From Ampelomyces quisqualis (lineage: Eukaryota > Ascomycota > Dothideomycetes > Pleosporales > Phaeosphaeriaceae): a stretch of DNA of 64,000 bases. This document shows, in pieces, positions 1 to 11,921 of this stretch (the stretch's first letter is position 1; every line of letters starts with the position of its first letter). The stretch is from assembly GCA_018398575.1 (NCBI GenBank), contig JAGTXZ010000003.1, positions 3,224,001 to 3,288,000 on the forward strand, written 5' to 3'. The notes under the pieces are model-generated. The model was not told the origin of the DNA, searched no databases, and saw only the letters and a list, made by a program, of their open reading frames with translations. A program made the position numbers and the translations under genes.

Positions 1-2289
1 ACCTCTGCGACATTGCCATCCCTGGATCAAGCCCAGCACCAACATCCCACCACCCCTCTTGCCAATTTCTAGTCGTCAAGTCGTTTTCGAGTGATCGGAA
101 GAAGCCCAGTGGCTGCGTACTGTCCTCAAAGTTGAACGGTAGATCCGGAAATGACGCGAACGCTGACATGTCTAGCTCTGGCATATTGTATGCTGTCTGC
201 CCAGCTGTAGCATCCGCGTTCCTTGCTCGACGGCGATCTTCGTGGAATGTCCGCGACACTTTGTTCAAGGCATTGATGGTTCGAGCAAATGGGGTAAGAG
301 CAGTTTGTGATGCCGAGGCTTGGGACATCGCGGTACCGATACCTTCGAGGAGTTGGATGTCTTGTTCGCAATCGTCGGGGTCGGCACAGATAAGTATGTG
401 CTCGTAAAGCGAGAAAGCGGCACAGAAAGGGTAGAAGCTGATGAAACTGAAAGCCGTGTTAGTATGCTGCATCGCCAGGGTAAAGCAGGACAGACGCGTA
501 CTGTATACATAGAGAGCGAGCATTTTTTGTAGTTCCCCAGTCAATTGTAAAATCTATGGAGAACTTCACAACTTTCCTAGCGGCGCCAATCGTGGTATTG
601 TCAACTGGGGCGTCATTTCCTGGTTTTCGAATAAGTCGTCTGATGCCGATCATGAAGCTGTAAATCGTCATGACATGGTCAGCCACGAGGTAGCGAAGAG
701 CCATATCAACATCCTCTCCCATCAAGTTTTCCAGCTTCCACTCCTGCATCAATTCTTGCAGGCGCATGCAGTAGTCATCAACCTTTTGAGAGAGCTCGAC
801 ATTCTGGTCCGGCGAGGGTGTAGCATCAATCTCATTCATGATCTCGGCGGTCATGAATGTGTATCTGGTCCAAATCACCAGCAGCATAACTTGAGTAACA
901 TTTGGATTCATCTGGTCCGCACGCATCACCGCAGGTGGGCGCACTCTATGCGGTACCCACCTCAACTAAACAATAGTCAGCAAGTGTGCTTTGCCCTGCA
1001 GTGCAGAAAGTATGCACTCGAGGTGTGCAAGGGAATACATACCACGGTGGGCTTGCCGTAGAACAAGCGGAATAGTAGGTCAGTAGAAAGAATAAGCCAA
1101 TAGAGGTACCGACTGTTCTCTTTTTTCTCCTCCTCCTCGAACGTTAGGGCTGGCGTGACATCGATGAGATCAATCTTTTTCGTCTTGACATAGTGACATG
1201 ACTTCAAGTGGAACTTCCAAGACAGCTGGTAATCATGATTGTTGGTTGCCGTCCAAGCTGTCAATGCAGCAGTGTGACCATCCATGTCCGTCTCTGCCGG
1301 AGTTTCGAGCCATGCTGGGACGGCTTCCAGCACCTTCAGGTACATGCCCTGGGCAACAGGGTCGCCCGGGCCACGAATATCGTTGAGGCCGTAGTACAAC
1401 GCGTTATAGTACATGACGTGCATAGCTGGGTCGATGTTGACGTATGGGGAACTTATAATGTCGGGTAATAGTCGGAGCAGCTCGAAGTCGATGGATGACG
1501 CGAAGACATCGGGCACAATCATATTCAGTAAGACTGCAATGAATGCCTCTATACACTCTCGGGCTTCTGTGATGCTGAGGTCCAAGTTCACCCTGCAAGC
1601 ATCTGTTCGTATGCGGAGCTTGCCTAGGTCATCGAGAGCGTCGTTGAGGGAAAGCATTGCATCGTCAATCCGGAGTGTCGGAGTACTCACAGGGGTTGTG
1701 TGGCTCTGGAAGTTGCGTCGGACATCAGAGGCCATGCGATATACCCACGCTGGGGCGTATCAATGATCTGAACATTCCACGATAGAACAAAGTGACCAGT
1801 ACTCACATGCTTGGCCATCTCCCGTTGTCAACGACACGTCAGGCGAGGGTATGGATTGTACACTGGTAGCTTTCTCCGAAGATGTTTCGGGCTCGGATAT
1901 CTGCATGCTCCGAGATCTGGCACTATATAAACTCAGCGGGGTATACATTGAGGCCTGCTCGAAATACATACGGCGAGTTTGCCGATCCCGCATGGCTAAG
2001 CTGCTTTTCCAGCTCCTGGAGTCGTTGGCTCAAATGATGGACTGCGGCTCGTTGTTGGGCGTTTCTGGGCCTTTGACGTCTCTCCACATATTGACATTCT
2101 GTTTCAGCAGTGACGCACTGATGACAAGCGGGGTCGCTTCTATCACATTTGACCTGAACCGTTAACAGGTCTTGCGGCGGTGGATTGATTGTACACACCT
2201 TCTTGCGCTTACAACGCAGACACTGGAGTTCAATTAGCAGCTCATCGCGCCATACAGCTGCGGAAACGTACTGCAAGCTTCAAAGTCAT
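1..2289 (-). CDS. Zn2Cys6 fungal transcription factor (3' end beyond window)
   Basis: Nuclear DNA-binding regulator of the Gal4-type binuclear zinc cluster family. I place the start at 2289. Exons: 2272-2289, 2199-2222, 1972-2153, 1807-1922, 1043-1749, 502-965, and 446 to the left edge. Introns have GT-AG ends and compatible phases. The spliced N-terminus has six cysteines at residues 7, 10, 17, 24, 27 and 34, spaced C-x2-C-x6-C-x6-C-x2-C-x6-C. A short heptad-like linker (about residues 45-65) follows, the usual dimerisation position. The rest resembles the middle homology region of fungal-specific transcription factors; FISFYPF...SLYEHIL near the C-terminus is characteristic. About 650 residues are visible and no stop is reached. 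It is divergent from the ABC transporter at 3228, so control of that pump is a reasonable guess, not shown. The last intron (447-501) was chosen for frame and a TACTAAC branch point. Confidence 0.85.
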
Positions 2290-3227
2290 GGTGTTAAAGC
2301 TTGGGAATGCTTTTCCTCACATAGGTCCCGTGGATCGTGATATCTTTCTCGCTGCACGAGGCCTCTGGTGACGGCCCGAACGTCGAATGTTGCCGGAGAT
2401 TGAATGACCGAAGATGCGAGGACGACCATGCACTTGCACTTGTGCCTGTGCCCCACGCCTTAGTCATCGACGCATTGAGACACGGCCTTCGAACGCCACT
2501 TCGAATCTGGCCTTTCGACCATGATTAATCCATCTGAAGCGCTCCACCAAGATACCAAGCTCCTGAAGTAAGCCCTACGCGACCTTGCAGTAGGAGAAAC
2601 TGTAGATACTACCGAGTACGCAAAGCCGTCATCGCGAGGACTAGGCTCTGTCTTGGACTCTCCCTCGCCATGTTCCTCTCAAACATATCCGACGCCCCAT
2701 AGGCGGCATATTTATCGAGGTTCTTTGCATCATGGTCCTCCGACGAGTGGATCTTGCCAAAAAGACATCAGGGTGAATCACACGCCAAGTCGTCCCGGTA
2801 CTCTTTATGCAGGGTGCTAGGTATCATCACGACACCACTGGCACAGTTCGCTCGTCAAACAATCTGACCATCACGACTGCACCCAACTTCTTCTTTCAAG
2901 ACCTTGCCGCCGAGGTTGAATACTTGGCGTCCGGCCTGTGGCATTTCGGACTCCCGCAATTCCGTATCCCCGCAAGTCCGTATCCCCGCAAATCTTTGAA
3001 CGCGGAGTATCAGGATCTAAAATGGGCAGGACATGCACAATTTCCATCGCATATATTACAGCCGGAGCAGGCGCAAGGAGAACCGCCAAACATATCTTTG
3101 TACCGCGACCTTTCTCCATCAAATCACGCCACTTTCTGGTTCCATTTCTTTCTAATAATTCTATCGCATACCTGCATGTGCAAAGGGTTGCACCGATTCG
3201 TCCCATCTTTTGCCTCTCACCTCCAAC
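2290..3227. promoter_or_regulatory. Divergent intergenic region between Zn2Cys6 regulator and ABC transporter
   Basis: 938 bases without a convincing gene between two divergent start codons, so it must hold both promoters. Scattered CGG and CCG triplets, the half-sites usual for zinc-cluster proteins, occur throughout. The only clear structure is a tandem pair of 16-base units at 2961-2992. Short open frames on both strands look like chance. Confidence 0.5.
2961..2992. repeat. Two tandem 16-base units upstream of the ABC transporter
   Basis: The unit TCCGTATCCCCGCAA(G/A) occurs twice back to back, about 240 bases before the ABC transporter start codon. Each copy has a CCG triplet. It could be a binding site for the neighbouring zinc-cluster regulator; this is inference from position and half-sites only. 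Confidence 0.6.
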
Positions 3228-6200
3228 ATGCCGGCCGCTCTAGCTATCGAAGGGAAGGCTACACATGCCATAGCTTCAACTACGGAGCAAGCCAAGGTTG
3301 AGTCAAGTTCCAGCTCAAATTCTGGCGACTTTGACGAGATAAGATTGGAGAAGAAACAAAACAATGAAATAGCGGACCTTGCACGAAGCTATACAATCGA
3401 GTCCTCCCAGCACGATTTCGGATCACCGTTTGATGCTCTACCAGGAGGTAGACTAGATCCTATGAGTCATCAGTTCCGGGCAAAGAGTTGGGCCAGAGCG
3501 TTCTACAATCTGCGCTACAGCAGCGACGAGGCACTACCACGTGTTGCTGGTGTTGCATTTCGAAATCTTAATGTCTGGGGCAAGGGGTCTCCGACAGACT
3601 TCCAGTCCACCGTAGGCAATAAGATCTTGAAGTTGCCATCTTTATTCGGCAGCGGAACTCAAAAGATCGACATCTTGCATAATCTGGACGGACTACTACT
3701 CGCCGGCGAACAACTCTGTGTATTGGGTCCACCTGGGTATGTTTGATGGCAACCTCCACACCTGCAAGGCTGATAAATAAAAGATCTGGGTGCTCTACAC
3801 TCCTGAAAACCATCGCTGGAGAGACGCATGGCTTCCAGGTCGGCCCAGAGTCCTATCTCAACTACCAAGGCATACCACCTAAGGAAATGAATACTACATT
3901 CAAAGGGGAGGCTATATACACTGCAGAAGTCGATGCGCATTTCCCTCAGCTTAGCGTTGGAGATACACTTCACTTCGCTGCTTTGGCTCGGGCCCCTCAA
4001 AAGGTCCCTGGAGGCGTCAGTCGGACGCGTTACGCCTCTCACCTGCGTGACGTGATCATGGCGATGTTCGGTATCAGCCACACCATGAACACCAAAGTTG
4101 GCGACGACTTTGTACGTGGGGTCAGTGGAGGAGAGCGAAAGCGAGTGACAATTGCCGAAGCCTCCCTCAGCTTTGCACCGTTGCAGTGTTGGGACAATTC
4201 TACGCGAGGTCTTGACTCAGCGAACGCAGTCGAGTTCTGCAAGACTTTACGTACACAGTGCGATGTCTTTGACGCCACTGCTTGCGTTGCCATATACCAA
4301 GCACCGCAAGCTGCGTATGAAGTCAGTTGATTGCGAGATGCTACATGTTCTCATGAGTGTGTCTTGATAGCTGATACAACGTAGATTTTTGACAAAGTGA
4401 CTGTCCTGTATGAGGGGCGACAAATATTCTTTGGTCCTGCAAGCGATGCGCGCAACTACTTTGAGCGCCTTGGCTTCGTGTGTCCAGCGTCGCAAACAAC
4501 CCCCGACTTCCTCACCTCCATGACCTCGGCTTCTGAGCGCCGAATCCGACCCGGGCATGAGAATACCACACCTCGAACTTCGGATGACTTCGCACAATGC
4601 TGGAGGGAGAGTCCGGAACGCCAAGCGCTGCTCCAGGATATTGAGCAATACAGTCAAGATCATCCGCTAGGCGGCCGCGATCACGAGCATTTTAATGAAG
4701 CAAGAAAGCTTGAGAAGTCAAAGAACCTTCGCCAGAAATCACCATACACCCTGTCGTACTGGGGCCAGGTCAAGCTCTGCATGTGGCGCGAGGTGCAACG
4801 CCTCAAGAATGACCCAAGCGTGCCATTGACCATGTTGTTCATCAACTTGATTGAGGCCTTAATCATTGCTAGCATTTTTTACAAACTGCCGATGAACACG
4901 GCATCGTTTTTTGGCCGCGGAGGTCTGCTTTTCATGATGGTGTGTATTCCATCATTACTATCGCGATGTTCTTGCATATCTAATCAGCAGTTCAGGTACT
5001 GCTCAATGCGTTCGGAAGCATGCTAGAAATTATGTCCTTGTACGCAAAACGAAAAATCGTTGAGAAGGTAAAAGATACTTCGGTCAAGTATTGCAGAAGG
5101 ATTTACTGATGCTAGGTCTAGCACAATCGATACGCTTTGTATCACCCAAGTGCGGAAGCGCTATCGTCCATGATTGTGGACATGCCCTACAAGATCACAA
5201 ACTCGATTTTAGTCAACTCCACACTGTACTGTAAGCTCAATCTGACCCAAAATTCAGCTGAGATCGCCGCTGACTTGACGCTCTTACTTGTAGTCATGGC
5301 CAATCTTCGCCGCGAACCCGGTCCTTTCTTCTTCTTCTTGCTTCTCGCATTTACTATGATGCTGTCTATGAGCATGTTCTTTCGGCTCTTCGCATCCATG
5401 ACAAAGACCATTGAACAAGCCCTTGCTCCCAGCTCGATTATCCTACTTCTACTGGTAATGTATACTGGCTTCGCAATTCCCGTCCGTTACATGAGAGGGT
5501 ATGTATTGTTCGATTCTTAGGTATTTAAATAACTATGCTGACTGAAGAAGGTGGGCAAGTTGGGTCCGATGGCTCAATCCAGTCTCTTATGGCTTTGAGA
5601 GCGTGATGGTCAACGAGTTTCACGGACAAGATTTTGCTTGTTCGCAGTTCATTCCAAGTGGAGCTTCATACACCAATATTGAGCCCGAACAACGGGCATG
5701 TGCGGTTCAAGGCTCTGAACCGGGCGCTGAATTTGTTGCTGGGACGGCTTATGTGGAGACTGCATTCCAGTACTACTTCTCGAACCGCTGGCGCAATTAC
5801 GGAATCATTCTCGTAATCACTCTTGTGCTACTTGTCGCTCACCTTGTCATGAGCGAAGTGGTTGCTTCTGAGCGATCCAAGGGCGAAGTCCTGGTATATC
5901 GACGTTCGAAAATGAAATTAAAGAGCAAGCGGATCACTACCGACGAAGAAGCCGGTCCTGCGTCCGCCCATGTTGGCGAGAAATTTGATCATGAGCAGCA
6001 AACAGAAACCAAGGTGCAGAAGCAGGTGTCCATCTTCCACTGGGAGAAGGTCAACTACGAGATCCAGATCAAGGGCGAAACTCGAACTATATTAGACTCT
6101 GTCGATGGCTGGATCAAACCAGGAACTTTGACAGCTTTGATGGTAAGGCCAAACGCAGAGCACACAACGAGAAAGAGCTGACTTGCACCCCAGGGTGTCT

Positions 6201-8170
6201 CCGGTGCCGGAAAAACTACACTGCTTGACGTTATTGCCAGTCGTACTACCATGGGAGTAATATCTGGTGATATGTTTGTGGACGGACGACAGCGTGACGA
6301 GTCCTTCCAACGAAAGACTGGCTACGTAATGCAACAGGATATCCACCTCCAAACATCAACAGTGCGAGAAGCTCTCGAGTTCTCTGCGCTACTACGACAA
6401 CCACCGGAGTACGGACGTGAAGAAAGACTGGCATATGTCGATCATGTCATTAGCCTGTTGGATATGAAGCATTACGCGGATGCTGTCGTTGGTGTCCCCG
6501 GATCTGGTCTCAATGTTGAGCGTAAGATTTTCTTTTATCATCAGCATTTCTTCCCATGCTAATTTGTGACAGAGCGCAAGCGCCTCACCATTGGTGTTGA
6601 ACTCGCCGCTCGTCCCAAACTTCTTATGTTCCTTGATGAACCGACATCTGGTCTCGATAGCCAGACCTCATGGTCTATATGCGACCTGATGGAGAAGCTG
6701 ACACGAAACGGCCAGGCTATCTTGTGCACTATTCATCAACCATCGTCTCTACTCTTCCAACGCTTTGATCGGCTGTTACTACTCGCGAAAGGTGGCCGTA
6801 CTGTCTACTTTGGTGACATTGGTCGCGATTCCAAGGTCCTTCTCGACTATTTCGCTCGTAATGGTGCTCCAGCATGTCCCGCTGGCACCAATCCCGCAGA
6901 ATACATGCTTGAGGCAATTGGCGCAGCTCCCGGCACGGATACCTCTATAGACTGGCCCGCTGTATGGAGACAGAGTGCCGAGTACGCAAGCGTGCAGGAA
7001 GAGCTGAACAACCTTCGTGGTCTTGTTAATCAACCTTCTGCTGCAACTGACTCGACACAAGAAAGTCACCAAGCATTCGCGGCACCTTTGACGACTCAAC
7101 TACGCGCAGTAGCTCTTCGCTGCGCACAACAGTACTGGAGGACTCCTTCATATATCTATTCCAAAATCATCCTCACGGTTGGATGCTCGCTTCTCATCGG
7201 CCTATCCTTCATCCACGGCGAGAACTCTATGCAAGGATTGCAGAATCAGATGTTCGGCGTGTTCATCTTCTTGTTCATTGTTATTCAGCTGCTGTACCAG
7301 ATCATGCCACTTTTCGTCAGTCAGCGCACCCTGTACGAAGCTCGCGAGCGCCAGTCGAAGACTTACGCATGGCAAGCTTTTGTGCTGTCCAACATTGCCA
7401 TCGAGATGGCTTGGAATGCCGTGAGTCTGACATTCATCGTTCCAAGTACCCTGCTAATTTCAGGTTTAGTTGATGGCAATTTTCTGCTTTATTGTTTGGT
7501 ACTACCCCGTCGGATTTTACCGCAACGCCGAGTTCACGGATTCCGTTCACATCCGCGGATTCCACACAGTCCTTCTCATCATCACTTGTTTCCTTTTCGC
7601 TAGCTCTCTCGCGCACATGCTCATCGCTGGATCGCCGAGCGAGGAGATTGCTGGTGCATTTGCAACGTTGCTATCGATTATGCTGTATGCCTTTTGCGGT
7701 ATTCTGGCGGGCCCGAGTGCTTTGCCTCGATTCTGGATATTCATGTATCGCGTAAGTCACGAAGACATCTGAAGCTCCACACTATTACTGACGGGTCATG
7801 ACAGGTTAACCCCTTCACATACCTCGTGTCCTCCTTTCTTGCTACCACGCTTGGCAAGGCTCCCGCCTTCTGCGATGACACTGAATTCCAAACGTTCTTC
7901 GCACCATCGAATCAGTCGTGCTCAGAGTACATGTCTAACTACATCACTGCCAATGGTGGATTTTTGCGCGATCCCCAAGCGCAGAACGAATGTCACTTCT
8001 GCCAGATAGACAGCACAGACCAATTTCTGCTGCGCGTAAACTCGAGCTGGGACACGCGCTGGAGAGACTTTGGCCTCTTGTGGGTTTACATTGGAGCCAA
8101 TGTTGCCGGTGCGATCTTCTTCTACTGGTTGTGCAGGGTTCCCAAGAGCAGGAGGGGCAAGAAGATGTGA
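3228..8170 (+). CDS. PDR-type (ABCG full-size) ABC transporter
   Basis: Full-size pleiotropic-drug-resistance ABC exporter, expected in the plasma membrane, with nucleotide-binding domains before membrane domains (NBD1-TMD1-NBD2-TMD2). Ten introns: 3737-3783, 4322-4384, 4940-4995, 5068-5121, 5231-5293, 5499-5550, 6143-6193, 6522-6572, 7421-7469, 7752-7804. The 11 exons sum to 4404 nt, giving 1467 residues, the family's normal length. NBD1 has the degenerate Walker A GPPGSGCST (residues ~167-175, Cys replacing Lys; intron 1 falls inside it), signature VSGGERKR and Walker B ending WDNSTRGLD. NBD2 has canonical Walker A GVSGAGKTT (~861) and Walker B LMFLDEPTSG, but a degenerate signature (LNVEQRKR). 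This asymmetry is normal for PDR pumps. TMD1 has the family motif YALYHPSAEA. The start at 3228 is the first ATG in frame, in good context (CAACATGCC). The substrate cannot be told from sequence. Confidence 0.95.
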
Positions 8171-9126
8171 GTGCACTTTCTTCGCCCAGAGGTCGTCTCC
8201 CGCGGACTTGTTCCCTTTCCATCATTCCTGTTTCCTTGAATCGCTTTGGTAGTTATAGATTTAGACTTTCTCATCTTCCCGCGCGCTTACCAACCTGCTG
8301 TTCTGAGTACATAATAGCGTGTAATAATATTGAGCTTCGTTGCACAACACGCACGCCTTTCACTTTTCTTACGTGATTGACTATTTCGTAGGCCAAGTAG
8401 ATAGATAACAAGCGCTGCGTACCAATAACGTCTTGCTAAGCTTTGAGATTTGGAGTTATCCGCCAACACGAAATTTTACCATGTCGACTACCATTATACG
8501 AGATGAAGTCACGCCGCGACGAGACGCAAGATGGAGAATTGAAATTTACAATACCCCTTAACCCCATCCCCTACTCCACCACGGTCCACCGTACTAATCC
8601 ATACCCGCAACAATCCTCTTCGTCTCCAACCTAGCTCTCTTGTCACTCCGTCCCCTTGTCTCTATCATCGACCTCTTCTTGCGCACCTACCGACCCCCTA
8701 CCTCCTCCTCCTCCCACCCCACCGCCCCACAAATCACCTACCTCAACCTCGCTGCGCTAACATGTAGTTCTTCCTCGAGCTCTCCCTAGACCGTTGTAGT
8801 AGTAATCCCGTAGTCCAACAGCCTTGCATCGACAAGTAGCTTTACACAGCTACCTTTTCTCCCCCATCGTGCTTTGGAAAACACGACATCGCCACGGATC
8901 ACACCACCTCGCCCGAGAAATTTCTTTAGATTATAGTAGCGTGAGGACATGCGGGTTACGTTAGCTTCTGCAAAAAAAATGCCTAATAACCACACTGGGA
9001 CCGAGAAGTCCTCGTGTAAACGAGTATGTTTCCCCAAGGATATAGTCAACATAGCGTGCAATATCGAGTCATTTACTGCTGCATATCAAGAGATCAGTCA
9101 TTGGCTCATAGCGTGTTCCAATTCGC
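8171..9126. other. Intergenic, no gene seen
   Basis: About 950 bases between the ABC transporter stop and the 3' end of the next minus-strand gene. A pyrimidine-rich stretch lies around 8560-8760. The open frames are short and lack coding character. Confidence 0.6.
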
Positions 9127-10304
9127 TCACCCATTGTCCCTCAAGTGCCCTTCCGCTTCATTCTGCTCAACAGGCAGCTTCCTCTGCTCATTCTTCATGA
9201 GCTTTCTCCTTGTCCAACTGCTTTGGACGACCTCCACACCCAGCCAGAACGCCACCAAGTTGGCCTGTCTCAAGACTCTCGACAGAATGATGCCCAGAAG
9301 CGCTTTCCAGAAGCTATTGTTGACCTCGAACCACACATTGACCCCAACGAACAATTCCCACCACTTTTCCCCTCCTGCATTGGGATTGACCATACGCTTG
9401 ACAATAAAGCCGAGGGCCGTTGATACGGCTTGGAAAACCAGAATTAGTGTACATGACAGAGCGTGAGACCAGCTGAACACGTCCTGAAACCTCGTTGTAG
9501 GCTCCGAGGATCCGTCGAGCCAGTGTTTCCAATCTGGTGGCAGACTGGTCAGATAAGCCCAGGGATCGCGCGAAAGACGGAACGTGCGGTCAACATTGGC
9601 CAAGAAGGCAAGGCGTGGGAAGCTGAAGGTCCGACCGAAGGATTTGGTGAAAATAATATACGAGCGGTAGTATTCGAGCTCAGTGAGGACGAGAAAGGCA
9701 AGGGCGAAATGTACGGCGAGGTATTGCGTTTGCGTAAACCCCGGCTCCGCATGAATTGTGCACCACTCGTTGATGAAGGAGGTAAGTGGCCGAAGGGATG
9801 CAAGTAGAATGCAGGTGTAGATGCAATACATGTGTGGTAGGGGATGACTCGAGATATCGAGGACGTCGAATACGTAACAGACAAGAGTGCCGCCGATCCA
9901 CGCAAAGCCCCAGGCGAGCATCCAGTGTGTTGCGAACTGCCAGATCAAGTGGAGGATGCATACTGCTAACCAGGAGAGCAATATATGAGCGGCGAAGCGG
10001 CGATAGCTGACGTATCTCCAATTAGTGAAGTGATCCGAACCAACGCTACCTTCCATATTATATGTTGGAGTAAAGCAGGGAAGATCGTGCGTGGAGATTT
10101 TTGTCTGCACAAATTGCAAGCGAAGTTTTTCGTCATCCAAGCGGGAGAGATCGGCATACCCAAATTAGCGTACCGATCGCAGTTGGCCCACGCTAGGCGG
10201 TGCGTTGTTGCGACGATTTGATCTGCAATGTGAAGTTCGGTACCGGTAGACATCGACCCGGACCGCGTTTCCAGACTGAGCAAAGCGAGATGGATGCAAT
10301 GCAT
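9127..10304 (-). CDS. Multi-pass membrane protein, possibly wax-synthase/MBOAT-like
   Basis: The open frame from 10045 down to 9127 is clearly coding. It encodes about six hydrophobic segments, for example FAAHILLSWLAVCILHLIW, a second beginning LAWGFAWIGG, and a late one ending VSTALGFIVKR. The 5' part is uncertain. One model that keeps frame has an exon at 10174-10304 and a 128-base intron at 10046-10173 (GTACGC...GGTAG), giving 349 residues. Another would start inside the main frame, where only a TTG lies near 10140. The layout, with a loop PPDWKHWLDG...FSWSHALS before further membrane segments, loosely recalls fungal wax-synthase-domain acyltransferases, whose loop ends in a Trp/His motif. 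That comparison is from memory and weak, so treat the function as unknown. Confidence 0.55.
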
Positions 10305-10714
10305 GGCATCCAAGCCTGAAGAGTTGAACGTAGTTGCGCATCATCTTATCGGCCATGACCGCACAGTTAGGGTTGTAGTATTTTGTATCGAAAGGTATGA
10401 TCGCTGGACAGCGACGAGGACATTCAAAGCGAAGATGGACATGAGCATCATTGTTCGAATGATGACTGACGATGACGATGACGATGAAGAAGACGACACC
10501 CACGATGATGATGGCTTCGAGAATTTAGTACAGGAAAGAAGGAGGAAGTGTTTAAAGAAACTTACCAACAATCGAACAAAGAAAAACGGACGCGGACTGG
10601 AGCCAGGAGAAAAATTCCCTTTTAGTTTTTCCCATGCCCACACCACCACCCAACCTCCCGCTTGAGCCCGGCAAGAACCTGCCAGGGCTACGGGCCATTT
10701 AGTGACCGAACACC
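10305..10714. other. Intergenic with GAC/GAT-rich low-complexity stretch
   Basis: Around 10466-10516 there is a (GAT/GAC)n-type simple sequence that creates artificial Asp-rich or Ser-rich frames. Further 5' exons of the gene at 9127-10304 could lie here, but I could not prove any. Confidence 0.5.
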
Positions 10715-11195
10715 CTACTCCTCGAAAGTACCATTGTCACCTCCCACGAGCGAGACTGAACCAGCCAGGCGGAGTTCTCTAGGCTCCGCAAAGCTGTTGT
10801 CTAAGCGTCGGGGAAGGAGTGGCTGTAACTCTGTGTCTCGTGAGCCACCGAACGCCGCGCGCGACCGAAAACCTTGCAACAGAGCCAGGACCGACCAGCA
10901 GAGGATTTCTTGAAAGGCTGATGTGGCGAGAATAATCGGACGCTGGATGTTGGTCAGGGACGCGGTGCCGACGGCTACGGTGACGATTCCCAGAGAAAAC
11001 ATGAAGTACTTTTCGAGGACGTCCGTATGGACGAGGTTGCGGCGGAAGGAAGAATATGGCAATCTGAATGAGGGACGTGCAACCTGGAGGATGTGGTAAA
11101 GAAGAGAAAGGAAGCAAAAGAGCGGATCGAAGCGTTTTTACCAATCGCCCTTCTAGCATCGTACTTTCTCTAGCAGTGAACGCCATTGTTGACAT
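10715..11195 (-). CDS. Small predicted membrane protein, unknown function
   Basis: Two-exon model: exon 1 at 11142-11195 (start MSTMAFTARESTM), a 58-base intron at 11084-11141 (GTAAAA...CCTCCAG), exon 2 at 10715-11083. Total is 140 residues, in frame. After splicing, the segment following DVLEKY is strongly hydrophobic (about residues 43-85) and could form two membrane helices; the rest is polar with an LLPRR-type basic patch. I do not recognise the family. It is tandem with the membrane protein gene downstream (9127-10304), 410 bases away on the same strand. It might be a missed 5' part of that gene, but an in-frame stop at 10715 argues for a separate gene. Confidence 0.45.
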
Positions 11196-11921
11196 CCCCA
11201 CAAGGTTCCTTCCTCACGCGCCCTCAACACCCTCAGAGAGAAGTCGCATCGCCAAGTCGAGAGTAAGCTTGGCTCAGACAGCAAGAACGATGGCGAGCAT
11301 CATCAGCTGAAGCATGTCTCCTCGCTGGGGTTAGTTAGAATCTCTGAATCAACTAGCCATACTCGATGGCGAACGACTTCTTCCTCGTTCTGCGTAATCA
11401 ATATACCGATAGTGTTTGTCTAATCGTTATGCCTGAAGGATACGTTGCGTGAAGATTGTTTATGCCTTCGTCTTCGGCCTATGACCATTCAATCATGGGC
11501 TCTCAATGGTGCGGGATCCTCGTCCGTCGATGCTCAATTGTTGCTAAGTCTCACCAACACTTCCCTCTCCAATTCTCGTGCCGACTTCCGTGGAGCTATC
11601 TTCTTCATCGAGCATTGCCTTTATTGACAAGCACTGTCATCGTCCTTGTCATCCTCGTGGTTCTTGTTACTATCAACCATATGGTTTAAATCTTGTCGTG
11701 TTCAAGATGCGTTGACGTGTACTGGACAGGGCTCATGGTTGAACTTTTAATATTCTATCAGTACTCCCAAATGGTACAAGTGATTGCCATACTTGTGTGT
11801 GTCTGATGATGTACAGTTTCTCTTCAGCGCCCAAAACGCCAGGGCTAAGTTGCAATGTCACGTGCCAGACCAAACCCAATATAGCAATACCAATCGGACC
11901 CGTCGATGCCAAGAAATGTAC
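11196..11921. other. Intergenic, no gene seen
   Basis: About 725 bases between the small membrane protein start and the verprolin stop. Short open frames occur on the plus strand (for example 11456-11689, with a hydrophobic tail), but none has a supporting start context, splice structure or family. Confidence 0.55.

Noticed and set aside
11456..11689. 77-codon plus frame with hydrophobic tail
   Set aside because: No upstream promoter cue, no family, and similar random frames are common nearby.
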